From NCBI GenBank assembly GCA_014239685.1, contig JAAZYK010000006.1, forward strand, positions 1 through 35,246: a DNA stretch of 35,246 bases. The letters run 5' to 3'. Below the pieces are notes generated by a model. That model made no database searches. It was not told the origin of the DNA and saw nothing but the letters and a program-made list of their open reading frames with translations. Shown piece by piece: positions 25,758-34,472 of this stretch. The position numbers were made by a program, and so were the translations under genes. Origin of the DNA: Dehalococcoidia bacterium. Lineage in GTDB: Bacteria > Chloroflexota > Dehalococcoidia > Lucifugimonadales > Lucifugimonadaceae. Numbering within the stretch: the first letter of the stretch is position 1; every line of letters begins with the position of its first letter.

Positions 25758-26414
25758 TTGACAGGCGATCCAAAGCAACCATTGACAGGCCGATCTTTAC
25801 TTCCAGGTTTCTGGGAGGTCGGAGCGTCAATCCATAACGAGATCATGGGCCTGACTGAAGAAGAATTGGCCTGGACGTCTGACCGGTTTGAATGGGCTGA
25901 ATGGAGCATCTCCAGACAGACCAGCCACATGGCATCGATGCTGTATCGCTGGATGTTGCTCCGGTGGGGCGAACAGCTATTTCCAGAAGGGCCGGGACTG
26001 GATGATTCAGAAATCACGGCCCTCGCCGCGTCCGATACTGATCGCGCCCTCGACGAGAATATTTTCAAAAGTATCGACGACATTACCCATGCCCTCGATA
26101 ACGGGCTGGCGCTTGCACAAAAATTGCTAGATTCCCACACCGTGGTCCAGATGCGGCACATGACCATTGAGTCAGTACAGGGGCAGCACTGGGACCTGAT
26201 GATCAATGCCCACCCGACCGGCATAGACCGGGACAGGAAGACCGGAATATCCATCCTCACAATGGAGGGCACCTTCCGGCACATGTACTTCGAGTTAATC
26301 ACGCACCTGTTCAACATCCAGCGGCTCAAGCGAGCACAGGGTCTAGAAGCCGCATCAGATCTACCCAGTGTCGGCTATTACGTGCTCGACGGATGGGACG
26401 TTTCCGAGGCGTGA
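25758..26414 (+). CDS. DinB-like four-helix-bundle protein (putative metal-binding)
   Basis: A 218-residue helical protein. The arrangement WSISRQTSHMASM near residue 50, then LTMEGTFRHMYFELITHLFN near 180, fits the DinB/DfsB four-helix fold, whose His residues bind a metal. Members include thiol S-transferases, nucleases and many of unknown role, so no reaction is claimed. The start is TTG 25758 with AAAGG 9 nt upstream. It heads a plus-strand set with the epimerase and the MBL-fold protein, although the gap to the epimerase is 228 nt. Confidence 0.55.
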   Translation: MTGDPKQPLTGRSLLPGFWEVGASIHNEIMGLTEEELAWTSDRFEWAEWSISRQTSHMASMLYRWMLLRWGEQLFPEGPGLDDSEITALAASDTDRALDENIFKSIDDITHALDNGLALAQKLLDSHTVVQMRHMTIESVQGQHWDLMINAHPTGIDRDRKTGISILTMEGTFRHMYFELITHLFNIQRLKRAQGLEAASDLPSVGYYVLDGWDVSEA

Positions 26415-26642
26415 AAGACCTAGATTTGGATCCGGAGTTGGAGAAGTAATTCTGGCAACAACACCGTAGGGACGATGCCTGCCCTAACTACACCCGTACT
26501 TCAACATCAGGATTATGGGATCGGCAACAAATAAGCGACTTCCAGATGCCCTCTCTCCCAACGGGAGATGGTGTGTGGAAGAAGAACATTCCTGCTCCCA
26601 GACGGTTAACAGCACACAAATACGTAGCTATCGGAGACAAAC

Positions 26643-27551
26643 GTGGCAGACAAGCGAAAAGTCCTGATAACCGGCGGGGCCGGGTACCTGGCGGGGATGC
26701 TGTGCGAGGGGCTATCGGACAGGTTCAATTTCTCGCTCGTCGATGCCGTAGAGAAGCGTGACGGTGATCCGCGGCCGGACGTCGCCGTACGAGATCTGAT
26801 CGACCCCGACGTATCAAAGTACGAGGACGTCTTTGAAGGAGTCGATACCGTCATCCATCTCGCGTACAAAAACCCGGGAGGCATGTTTGGAAGCGCCGTG
26901 GCACCGCTCGAACGCTTTCCGATCGAAATGCAGAATATCCTGATGGCGTTTAACGTTCTCAGCTGCGCCCACAGCGCCGGGGTGCGCAGGGTGCTGATCG
27001 CCACATCAAACTCGGTCACAAGTTGGACGGAACAAAACCGCATCCATTCGCGACTACAGGACGTTATCCACCCGGACGACGCACCGTTCCCTGCCTCGTT
27101 CTACGGCTGGGCCAAGCTTTCCTACGAGCAACTCGCCTTCCTGTTTGCCAATGGCGATATCGGACGGAAGATGGACATCGTCTCGATGCGTATTGGAGCC
27201 CCAAGGCCTGTGGAGTTGGCCGACTACGGTGACGATATGAACCGATATAAACGAGACCTCGCCGCATACATCAGTCCCCGTGACTGGCGCCAATTTGTTA
27301 CACGCGCAATCGAGACAGATGACATCTCAAACTCGGACGGTGTGCCCTTCATTATCGGCTACGTGGTGAGCGAGAACACCCGTCGGTTCATGTCGATCGA
27401 AAACACTCGACGCATCCTAGACTACAAGCCAGAGGACGACGCAGAAGTGATCTGGGCGGAAGATATACGAAACGCGCTGGCGGGCGAAATCCCACATCCG
27501 GGGCGAGTTGGCCCCGGACGCGCAGGCGGAGCATCTACCCAGGGTCAGTAA
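26643..27551 (+). CDS. NAD-dependent epimerase/dehydratase (extended SDR)
   Basis: A 302-residue extended SDR. The dinucleotide motif is TGGAGYLA at about 10-17. VIHLAY marks the fourth strand and a catalytic YGWAK gives the Tyr and Lys. The Ser is probably in IATSNSV. Family members epimerise, dehydrate or oxidise nucleotide sugars, uronates or related alcohols. Uronate dehydrogenase-like members share the short length and would make aldarolactones, which fits the nearby sugar-acid genes (inference). The start is GTG 26643 with GGAG 7 nt upstream. The C-terminal tail is Gly/Arg-rich. It is followed after 36 nt by the MBL gene, so they are probably co-transcribed. Confidence 0.85.
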   Translation: MADKRKVLITGGAGYLAGMLCEGLSDRFNFSLVDAVEKRDGDPRPDVAVRDLIDPDVSKYEDVFEGVDTVIHLAYKNPGGMFGSAVAPLERFPIEMQNILMAFNVLSCAHSAGVRRVLIATSNSVTSWTEQNRIHSRLQDVIHPDDAPFPASFYGWAKLSYEQLAFLFANGDIGRKMDIVSMRIGAPRPVELADYGDDMNRYKRDLAAYISPRDWRQFVTRAIETDDISNSDGVPFIIGYVVSENTRRFMSIENTRRILDYKPEDDAEVIWAEDIRNALAGEIPHPGRVGPGRAGGASTQGQ

Positions 27552-27587
27552 CGATGGTTACGCCCTCTAGAAGGTGGTCATGGCGAT

Positions 27588-28451
27588 ATGGATGACAACA
27601 CCCTGGAAGTTACGCTTCTCGGCACAGGATCACCGATTTTCGTGCCAGGACGATATTCGATCAGCACCCTTATCAGAGCCGGCGATAATTACCTGCTCTT
27701 CGACTGTGGTCGCGGGGCAAGCATCCGGCTTCACGAGACAGGTTTGCACCCGGGCCACATCAACAAACTATTCCTCACACATCTCCACTCGGACCACGTC
27801 GTGGGAATTCCTGATTTCTACATCTCAGGCTGGTTCACGACCTATGGCCGGCGGCAGGGACCGCTTCGAGTGTGGGGGCCTGAAGGTTCGGCCGCAATGA
27901 TGTCGAACCTAGACAGTGCATTCGAATTCGATGAAGGCGTCCGGGCCGCCGAGATGAAGATCCACCACAACGCCAACAAGACCCATGACATCGAACCCGG
28001 CGTGATTTTCGAGGAGGACGGCATTCGCGTAACCGCTTTTTACGTCGACCACCGGCCTATCTCGCCAGCCCTAGGATTCAAAGTTGAATTCGCTGGCCGC
28101 TCCGTCGTTCTCTCGGGAGATACTCGCCCGACCGATTCGGTGATCAAACATGGCGCTGGTGCAGACCTGCTCATCCATGAAGTGATTTGCGGTGACAAAG
28201 ACAACGCACCGGAACCTGAACAGTTTGAACGGATCATCGCTCACCACACAACACCTCAGCAGGCTGGCGACATATTCACAAAGGCCCAACCCCGGTTAGC
28301 CGTGTACTCGCATATCGTTCTGCTGACCGGCGCCGACTCCAGAATGCTGGAACACCAGACGAGAGAGACATATGGAGGTCCGCTCCTAGTTGGAGAAGAT
28401 CTAACGCGCATCACGATCGGAAACGAGATCACGACAGAACGCCTGTCCTGA
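27588..28451 (+). CDS. metallo-beta-lactamase-fold hydrolase (RNase Z/arylsulfatase AtsA-like)
   Basis: A 287-residue MBL-fold protein. It starts LGTGSP, typical of the RNase Z and AtsA groups. HLHSDH (H65, H67, D69, H70) is the binuclear zinc motif, with a bridging Asp in SGDT and a His in AHHTTP. RNase Z processes tRNA 3' ends, while AtsA-like paralogues hydrolyse sulfate esters. The lack of a long flexible exosite arm and the catabolic surroundings favour a small-molecule hydrolase, but RNase Z cannot be excluded. The start is ATG 27588 with AAGGTGG 10 nt upstream. Confidence 0.85.
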   Translation: MDDNTLEVTLLGTGSPIFVPGRYSISTLIRAGDNYLLFDCGRGASIRLHETGLHPGHINKLFLTHLHSDHVVGIPDFYISGWFTTYGRRQGPLRVWGPEGSAAMMSNLDSAFEFDEGVRAAEMKIHHNANKTHDIEPGVIFEEDGIRVTAFYVDHRPISPALGFKVEFAGRSVVLSGDTRPTDSVIKHGAGADLLIHEVICGDKDNAPEPEQFERIIAHHTTPQQAGDIFTKAQPRLAVYSHIVLLTGADSRMLEHQTRETYGGPLLVGEDLTRITIGNEITTERLS

Positions 28452-28558
28452 CTCCTTTAGAGTAGTTCCCGCCTCGCGTGGATTCCCGTCTCCCGTCCGA
28501 GAGAGAGCGCAGCAGGAGATAGTTGTCGCTTGAAGAAACGCGTCCGGCGTAAGCCGCC

Positions 28559-28588
28559 CCCTCGTGAGCCTTAGGACACCCACGAGGG
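28559..28588. terminator. stem-loop between convergent MBL and helicase genes
   Basis: CCCTCGTG (28559-28566) pairs with CACGAGGG (28581-28588), 8 bp, with a 14-nt loop. No T-run is present on either side. It sits 47 nt before the helicase stop and is a reasonable transcription barrier. Confidence 0.45.
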
Positions 28589-28635
28589 TGAGGACCAGGT
28601 CACGCCCTTACATCAGTGCGGGATCAGGGTTCCGC

Positions 28636-30360
28636 TCAATCGTAAATCGGCAGCTTTCCCTGGATCAGCTTATCGTCGCCGATGTGCGACCGGATCTTCT
28701 CCCAGCCCTCGTAATCCCACTCCGCCATGAAGGTAATTGCGTAGCCTCTGCGACCCATACGCGCTGTCCGACCGATCCGGTGAACGTACTCTTCGACGTT
28801 GTCCGGCATGTCGTAGTTGACGACGTGGGTGATCTCAGGGATGTCGATCCCGCGGGCGGCGACATTGGTTGATACAAGGATCGGCAACTCTCCGGCGCGG
28901 AACATGCCCATCGCCTGGTTCCGTTCTCCCTGCGACAACCCGCCATGCAGCCCCATAGCACCAAAGCCACGCGACTTAAGTGCGTTTGCGAGCCGATCCA
29001 CACCGATCTGGGTCCTGCGAAATACGAGCATTCGGTAATCGTCAGCCGTGTCATCTAGAACCAGTCGCAACGCGGTCTGTTTGTCTCGTTCTGCGACCTC
29101 AAAGTAAATCTGGTCCACCTCGTCCACGGTCTGAATCTCGGCTCCCAGTTGGATCCACATAGGGTCATCCTGGTAGCGTCGAATCAAACGTTTTACAAAG
29201 CCCGGAACGGTTGCCGAAAACAGCAGGGTCTGCCGTGAGCGCGGCGTGTGTCGAAGTATAAATTCCATGTCTTCGGCGAATCCGATGTCGAGCATCTCGT
29301 CAGCCTCGTCCAGTACCGCAACTCTAACGTTCTGCAGATCAAGCGTTCCCCGTCCCATATGATCCATAACCCGGCCGGGGGTTCCAACGACAACATTGAC
29401 GCCGCGCTGAAGAGCCGCAAGTTGGCGATTTATCGGCTGCCCGCCGTATACGGCACAAACGCTGATCCCACGGTATTTTCCGATCCGCTCAACTTCCCGC
29501 GCCACCTGCATCGCAAGTTCACGTGTCGGCACAAGGACAATCGCCTGTACATCCCGGGAGTAAGGGTCAACTCGTTCACATATCGGGATGCTAAACGCGG
29601 CGGTCTTGCCGGACCCGGTTATGGCCTGCCCCACGAGGTCACGTCCCTCAAGACATCCGGGTACAGCTTCAAGTTGAATTGACGAAGGAGTCTCATAGCC
29701 CATGTCCGCGAGTGCAGCTGCTATGGGACCAGATAGTTCTATATCGCCGAATTTACCGCGCGGCGGACCGTCATAGTTTTGAAGACTGCTTCCGGTGTTC
29801 TCGAGCGGAGCACGTTCGTCGATCCGCCTTGGTGCCTGAGATTTCCGTCCGGAATCTCTTGAACTCGAAGACCGTCCTTGGGGTCGGCCTCTGCCACCTC
29901 TGGAACCTTTCGGCGCGGCGTCTCCATGTTGATCTCGCCGACTTCGTGGCTTTCGTTCAGAGCGTGACACCACCTGCGAGTCCTGCCGCCGTGATCGGCG
30001 TTCCCGACTCGGCTTGTCTTCGGAAAGTGGTTCCATCTCTTGCTGAGACGAATCGGCGCGTTCTCCGGCTACTTGGTCACCATTTCCGCTGCGCCGGCCG
30101 CGCCCTCCACGAGATCGGCGGCGGCTTGGCGCGGGCGCGTCATTTTCGTTTCGAGGAACTCGCTGATGCGTTTCTGTCTCTAACCGGTCGGTGTGGCTTA
30201 CCGCGGATTCACCGGACCGGGGAGTTTCTACAGAGTTGCTGTTTCGGTCACGGGTTACAAATGAAGAAAGAGTGCGACGGATGATGCCTTGTTTGCGTCT
30301 ACCACCCGAACTATCACTATTTGTACCTGAGTCTTTGTTTAAATCTGGCATGTAATACAT
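28636..30360 (-). CDS. DEAD-box RNA helicase with a long basic N-terminal extension
   Basis: A 574-residue helicase. Residues about 205-560 form the core: Q-motif region (FGDIELSGPIAAAL), Walker A AITGSGKT, PTRELA, TPGR, DEAD, SAT, ARGID and HRIGRTARMG. It unwinds RNA with ATP in ribosome assembly, mRNA decay or cold adaptation. Residues 1-200 are low-complexity and rich in Arg, Ser and Gly (SRRRSRGGRGRRSG, GSRGGRGRPQGR), so probably disordered and RNA-binding. Bacterial relatives usually carry such tails at the C-terminus; here the core ends abruptly at LPIYD. The start is ATG 30360 or 30351, with no strong RBS. It is divergent from the GAF regulator. Confidence 0.92.
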   Translation of the reverse strand: MYYMPDLNKDSGTNSDSSGGRRKQGIIRRTLSSFVTRDRNSNSVETPRSGESAVSHTDRLETETHQRVPRNENDAPAPSRRRSRGGRGRRSGNGDQVAGERADSSQQEMEPLSEDKPSRERRSRRQDSQVVSRSERKPRSRRDQHGDAAPKGSRGGRGRPQGRSSSSRDSGRKSQAPRRIDERAPLENTGSSLQNYDGPPRGKFGDIELSGPIAAALADMGYETPSSIQLEAVPGCLEGRDLVGQAITGSGKTAAFSIPICERVDPYSRDVQAIVLVPTRELAMQVAREVERIGKYRGISVCAVYGGQPINRQLAALQRGVNVVVGTPGRVMDHMGRGTLDLQNVRVAVLDEADEMLDIGFAEDMEFILRHTPRSRQTLLFSATVPGFVKRLIRRYQDDPMWIQLGAEIQTVDEVDQIYFEVAERDKQTALRLVLDDTADDYRMLVFRRTQIGVDRLANALKSRGFGAMGLHGGLSQGERNQAMGMFRAGELPILVSTNVAARGIDIPEITHVVNYDMPDNVEEYVHRIGRTARMGRRGYAITFMAEWDYEGWEKIRSHIGDDKLIQGKLPIYD

Positions 30361-30519
30361 CCCAGTCTAGGTACTGCGTAACGTCGATGCAATCAAAGTC
30401 AGTGGCGTTCGATTGTTAATCACCAGTAAGGAACACCGGTTAGAGCCTATCAACACTCGTCAGAATCTGTCGCGACCTCAAACGGCGAACGCCCGATTGT
30501 TCCTGTTAGGTTCATGTCG

Positions 30520-31965
30520 ATGGATACACACGCCGAATTTCGGACCTCTGAGCGGGAGACTCTGGCCATACGGCTGGCTGTGATAGCCGGCGCGCTTTTG
30601 TTCGGGCTAATGACCGGAGCCGACCTTATAGGCGTGCTGGTACTTGCGGTCGTATTTACTTCATACACGGTCCTGCTGCAGTTCATCCTCCTTTCGCGGT
30701 TCCACTCAGACGGATGGATCTACGGCATGATGGGCGCCGATCTCCTCTTCACTGGAGGTGCAACCGCCATCCTCGGGCTGCCTGGCCCGGCCATCGCGAT
30801 ACCGGCCCTGTTTGCCGCCCAGTACGCCCTGTTCCTCGGATATCGGGGCGCGACCATCTCGGCCGTCCTTGGAATTACCGCCGCACTAGGCGGAGGAATA
30901 ATCGCTGGTGGCATTACTGTAGACGCAATATCAGCCACCATACCGGTCATCTCCGGGGTCGCTGCCTTGTCCGGATATATTGCTTCGAGCCGATTTTCTG
31001 AACGTTCCGCACGTCGGGAGGTACAACTGGGCAATGATTCTGATGCCCGAGCAGCGAGGTTGCTCGATGGACTCCGGCCGATTTCTTCTGCCAACGATGA
31101 GACCACTGCGCTAGAAGCGTTCGCCCGGTCCATACTGACCATCACCGGGTTCGACGCGGTCGTGGTTTACACCCACAGGGGTGGGCTGGGACTACAACAA
31201 CGCGTGCTTCTCAAACGAGATGGGGAGGACGACACAATCAACGATTCAACGGGTGCTTCCGAAGAGTCGATAAACGGCGAATCCGTTGCCGCCCGTACTG
31301 TGGCACAGGGTGTCGCGCTTGCGCTGGGAATCGGCGGCCGGGCTTCGGAAGACATGCCCAGTTGGGCGATCCAGATGGGGTACCAGTCTGGAGTTGTCGC
31401 TCCAATGATCGTCGGGCATATCCCAACTGGTGTTGCGTTCGGGCTGTGCCGAAACGAAAACTCTTTGACACTGGACCAAATCGACCAGATGGAACGATTC
31501 GTCTCGTTGTCGGCCCGTCTGGTGGCGGCGCACAACTCCAGGACTCAGCCAGCCGCACGCGACCGGCTTTCACTTGAATTGGACGCCGCAGGAAGGACCG
31601 AACTCGGCGAGTCTCGACCGATCATCAAAATGGACGGACTGACGTTAGATCCTGCGACGGATCGATCTTCAGTGGTCGGCGTGCCTGTTTCGCTCTCCCG
31701 TTCGGAGTTCGACCTTCTCTATGCTCTTGCAGGAACCCCGGGACAGGTGATGGATCCGGGGTTACTCATAGAATCGGCGTTCGGCGACGCACCGGACGGC
31801 GGACAACGGGCCGTAGACACCACCCTCTATAGATTGAGGCGCAAATTGTCGCGAGCGCCTAAGGGCGAAGACTTAATCCACACGATCCGCGGCAAGGGAT
31901 ATCTTCTGGTGCCACCATCAACTGAGAAGGTCCCCGACGATATCTCAAACGCTGTCTCCGCCTGA
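30520..31965 (+). CDS. membrane-anchored one-component regulator: six-TM region, GAF-like domain, OmpR-type winged helix
   Basis: About 481 residues with three parts. Residues about 15-160 hold roughly six hydrophobic helices separated by short loops. Residues about 190-340 look like a GAF sensor domain (LEAFARSILTITGFDAVVVYT, GVVAPMIVGHIPTGV). Residues about 372-467 are an OmpR/PhoB winged helix: VSLSRSEFDLLYALAGTPG, the RAVDTTLYRLRRKL recognition helix and TIRGKGYLL in the wing. No receiver or kinase domain is present. It would sense a membrane or small-molecule signal and bind DNA directly, in the manner of ToxR/CadC but with a polytopic membrane part. ATG 30520 has AGG 9 nt upstream; ATG 30514 also works. 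Confidence 0.8.
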   Translation: MDTHAEFRTSERETLAIRLAVIAGALLFGLMTGADLIGVLVLAVVFTSYTVLLQFILLSRFHSDGWIYGMMGADLLFTGGATAILGLPGPAIAIPALFAAQYALFLGYRGATISAVLGITAALGGGIIAGGITVDAISATIPVISGVAALSGYIASSRFSERSARREVQLGNDSDARAARLLDGLRPISSANDETTALEAFARSILTITGFDAVVVYTHRGGLGLQQRVLLKRDGEDDTINDSTGASEESINGESVAARTVAQGVALALGIGGRASEDMPSWAIQMGYQSGVVAPMIVGHIPTGVAFGLCRNENSLTLDQIDQMERFVSLSARLVAAHNSRTQPAARDRLSLELDAAGRTELGESRPIIKMDGLTLDPATDRSSVVGVPVSLSRSEFDLLYALAGTPGQVMDPGLLIESAFGDAPDGGQRAVDTTLYRLRRKLSRAPKGEDLIHTIRGKGYLLVPPSTEKVPDDISNAVSA

Positions 31966-32484
31966 AGATAACCAAGCGGCCCATACGGGAGGACGGCTAG
32001 CTCCTAACTGAAGGCAGCAGTGGTGTCGCGAGCGTCGCGAAGTCGTCGCCGATCCTCGGCCGATTCGTCGATCGACTCCGCCATAGAGTTCTCACTCTCA
32101 ATTTCACCGCCCTTGGTGACAACTTAGCAAGTCGTGATCAATTTGGTCCGTAATTTGAGACCTGTATCTGCGGGCATTGGAACTAAACGTTGCGGCCGGT
32201 ACCGATAACGAAGACGAGCGATCGGGTCAGCGCCGGGGGGCGTTACTGATCCCAATCGCTCGTTATACGTCCGTGCCCATCAAGGGGGGCTGATGGTCGG
32301 TGGCGCACTGCCTGCTGGAATAATTCCCAACAGGCCGGTGAAGGGGGTTCACCGAATTATTGAACGGTAGCACGTTTGTTCTAATACCTGCCCGCAACAT
32401 CTATTACGAGTTTTGGAACAATTGTGCTAATTTTCGAATTCCAGACTTTGAGATACCTAAACCGTTTCCGCGAGCAATCACCTC
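31966..32484. other. 519-nt gap without protein genes, rich in inverted repeats
   Basis: No convincing CDS is seen on either strand. The first part has two small hairpins: TCGCGA-GCG-TCGCGA (32026-32040) and GCCGA-TCC-TCGGC (32048-32060). They may end the regulator transcript. Another stem, TCACC-GCCCTT-GGTGA, begins near 32104. The second part holds the candidate ncRNA described separately. An AT-rich tract at 32395-32460 precedes the PD-(D/E)XK-like gene. Confidence 0.55.
32205..32365 (-). ncRNA. candidate structured RNA with C-rich hairpin loops (6C-like)
   Basis: Read on the minus strand, four stem-loops follow each other. SL1: CGGTGAA-CCCCC-TTCACCG, 7 bp. SL2: GCCTGTTGGGA / TTCCAGCAGGC, 11 bp including two G-U pairs. 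SL3: CCATCAG-CCCCCC-TTGATGG, 7 bp including one G-U and a loop of exactly six C. SL4: ACGAGCGAT / ATCGCTCGT, 9 bp, with an inner stem and a C-rich apex. The G-U pairs in SL2 and SL3 become C-A mismatches on the plus strand, favouring minus transcription; one pair in SL4 argues the other way. A possible -10 AATAAT precedes SL1. The ends are estimates. The 6C RNA of actinobacteria has similar C-loops; homology is not established. Confidence 0.4.
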
Positions 32485-33222
32485 ATGCCAGCTAGCAAAA
32501 GACCCTTCCACCGCGCCAGCGACAATCTCATGACATATCGACTTAAGTGGGCTGCATGGGAGTGGCTGTACAGCGAGGCAAAATGCCGAGCCATCGGTTT
32601 CGAGGTTCGACTGGAAGGCCCTGGCGGCCGCGTTGTAGATGTCGTTGGAGTCGGGCCGGATAATCGCGTTTACGCTATCGAGGTGAAAGCGTCGCGGGGC
32701 GACAAGGCCCGCGATGATCACGATATCGACGATCTGAAGCGCCTTCAATCTCGAGTCCCCGTGATGGATAAAACGGTTCAGTTTACGGTCGGGGTTTTGG
32801 AGGCGGCCGCAGAGTACGCGGTGTCGTCTGGTGTCAAAAAACTTGGATCTGATCCGGCTTATCGCCAGGCGCTATCTGATCTTGATAACCGAACGGAGAA
32901 ACGGAACGCTTACGCAAAACGTGTGGCCAACTTCAGTACCAAGTTCCGGGACCCCGGTTTCCTGAGCACCGCCCATTGCCACTACCTCATGGCTCCTGCC
33001 GGGATGATACGGCGTGACGAGTTACCGCCGTTCTGGGGTCTTCTTGACGGAACGCCACGAGTTGTTATCGAAGCGCCGGTAAAACAGGTCGCAGACGCGA
33101 CAACACACGTACTCCGTAACATAGCGCGATCGAACTCGACGACGATGATGACCGAATACGGTGTAATCAGATCAAAGGGACAGACAATGTTTCCAGACCA
33201 CGTAAGGCCGGTTAATGCGTGA
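32485..33222 (+). CDS. putative PD-(D/E)XK-fold nuclease-like protein (MmcB-like motif)
   Basis: A 245-residue protein. Residues about 45-80 read GGRVVDVVGVGPDNRVYAIE followed by VKASRGD, the D..EVK signature of PD-(D/E)XK nucleases. It resembles MmcB-type DNA-repair proteins, in which EVK is followed by a Ser-Arg-x-Asp block. A helical region follows and then a short beta segment (FWGLLDGTPRVVIEAP). The fold would cleave DNA with Mg2+, but this is inferred from the motif alone. No methyltransferase or other restriction partner is adjacent. The start ATG 32485 has no visible RBS; ATG 32530 is an alternative. The stop at 33222 directly abuts the aminotransferase stop. Confidence 0.6.
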   Translation: MPASKRPFHRASDNLMTYRLKWAAWEWLYSEAKCRAIGFEVRLEGPGGRVVDVVGVGPDNRVYAIEVKASRGDKARDDHDIDDLKRLQSRVPVMDKTVQFTVGVLEAAAEYAVSSGVKKLGSDPAYRQALSDLDNRTEKRNAYAKRVANFSTKFRDPGFLSTAHCHYLMAPAGMIRRDELPPFWGLLDGTPRVVIEAPVKQVADATTHVLRNIARSNSTTMMTEYGVIRSKGQTMFPDHVRPVNA

Positions 33223-34386
33223 CTATCGCGTCGCGAGCATTTCCTTGATCTGCGAGATACCTTTGATGAGGTTTTCCTCAGAGTTGGCAAACGACAGCCG
33301 AGCGTAGCCCTGACCAAACTCACCAAATGCAGTACCCGCAAGTAACGCCACATTAGCGTCATACATGCATGCTTCGGCGAACTCCTGACTCGTCATGCCG
33401 GTACCACGTATGTTCGGGAACACGTAAAACGCGCCGTCCGGCGTTCGGCAATCTATGCCGTCGATGGAGTTCAGACCGTCCACGATCACTTTTCGGCGCT
33501 TCTTGAACTCACGAACCATGTCGATCACCGGTTGTTGCGAACCTTCAAGCGCCGCTATCCCGGCTATCTGAGTAAACGTGGTCGACGCCGACACGGAGTT
33601 GGTGGTCAACCGACTGAACGGCTCCACCAACGCATCAGGCAGCACCGCCCATCCGAGCCTCCAACCAGTCATCGCGTAGCTTTTAGAAAAGCCGTCAAGG
33701 ATGATAGTCCGATCACGCATCCCGGGAATCTGTGTAATCGAAGTGTGCTCGCCGTCGAAGTAAAAGTCGTGGTAGATCTCGTCACTCAAAACGATCAGAT
33801 CGTGCTTGATCGCCAACTCTGCGATCCGCTCAAGATCTGAGTGCGGGATCACACTTCCACAAGGATTGTTTGGGGAGTTTACAACGATCAGTTTCGTTCG
33901 CTCGGTAATCTTCGATTCCAGATAGTCGATGTCCGCAGTGAATCCAGACTCTTCATTCAATGGCAGTGGAACAGGCGTCCCGCCACTGAAGTTAATCATC
34001 GACTCATAGATCGGAAATCCCGGATTCGGGTAAATCACCTCGTCGCCCTCTTGCACCAGGGCGAGCATCGTGTAGAACATAATCGGCTTTCCGCCGGGTG
34101 ATACAACGATGTTGTCTGGGCTGACGTCGTAACCCATTCGCTTCGATACGAAGTCGGCGACCGATTGTCGAGCCTCCGGCAAACCCGGCGACGGCCCATA
34201 ATGAGTGAAACCATCGTCGATCGCCTTCTTGCCGGCCTCGCGAATGTGCTCCGGTGTGTCAAAGTCCGGTTCGCCGATTTCAAGATGGATGATAGTCCGG
34301 CCTTGTGCCTCTAATGCCCTGGCCTTTGCCAGCGTTTCAAACGCCGTCTCAGTGCCGAGGATACTCATCCGTGAGGCTAGTTTCAT
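33223..34386 (-). CDS. pyridoxal-phosphate aminotransferase, class I fold (aspartate aminotransferase-like)
   Basis: A 387-residue fold-type-I aminotransferase. YGPSPGLPEAR near residue 63 and NSPNNPCG near 170 are family blocks. K235 in SKSYAMTGWRLGW forms the PLP Schiff base, and the Arg in YARLSFA binds the substrate carboxylate. Class I-gamma members transfer amino groups between aspartate, prephenate or other amino acids and 2-oxoglutarate in the cytosol. ATG 34386 (MKLASRM) is preferred over the TTG at 34398; no clear RBS is seen. A promoter with TTGACA is visible 87-115 nt upstream. Confidence 0.93.
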   Translation of the reverse strand: MKLASRMSILGTETAFETLAKARALEAQGRTIIHLEIGEPDFDTPEHIREAGKKAIDDGFTHYGPSPGLPEARQSVADFVSKRMGYDVSPDNIVVSPGGKPIMFYTMLALVQEGDEVIYPNPGFPIYESMINFSGGTPVPLPLNEESGFTADIDYLESKITERTKLIVVNSPNNPCGSVIPHSDLERIAELAIKHDLIVLSDEIYHDFYFDGEHTSITQIPGMRDRTIILDGFSKSYAMTGWRLGWAVLPDALVEPFSRLTTNSVSASTTFTQIAGIAALEGSQQPVIDMVREFKKRRKVIVDGLNSIDGIDCRTPDGAFYVFPNIRGTGMTSQEFAEACMYDANVALLAGTAFGEFGQGYARLSFANSEENLIKGISQIKEMLATR

Positions 34387-34472
34387 TACGCGGACCAACT
34401 TCAGACATCTCGCGGGCGCATGGCGTCGTTATCGCCCGCGATCATTGTTTGTGAATGATTTAACAGAAAATT

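Noticed and set aside
29679-30284. A 201-aa plus-strand ORF antisense to the helicase N-terminal tail
   Set aside because: Long antisense frames are expected opposite Arg/Ser-rich, GC-skewed low-complexity coding sequence; no RBS or family was seen.
31966-32484. tRNA, tmRNA, RNase P RNA or SRP RNA as the content of the gap
   Set aside because: None of the hallmark sequences (T-arm, tmRNA ends, SRP apical GGAA/GCA loop, RNase P conserved cores) was recognised.
32404-32748. A 114-aa minus-strand ORF over the start of the PD-(D/E)XK-like gene
   Set aside because: It is antisense to the EVK-motif region and has no family features, so it is treated as a shadow.
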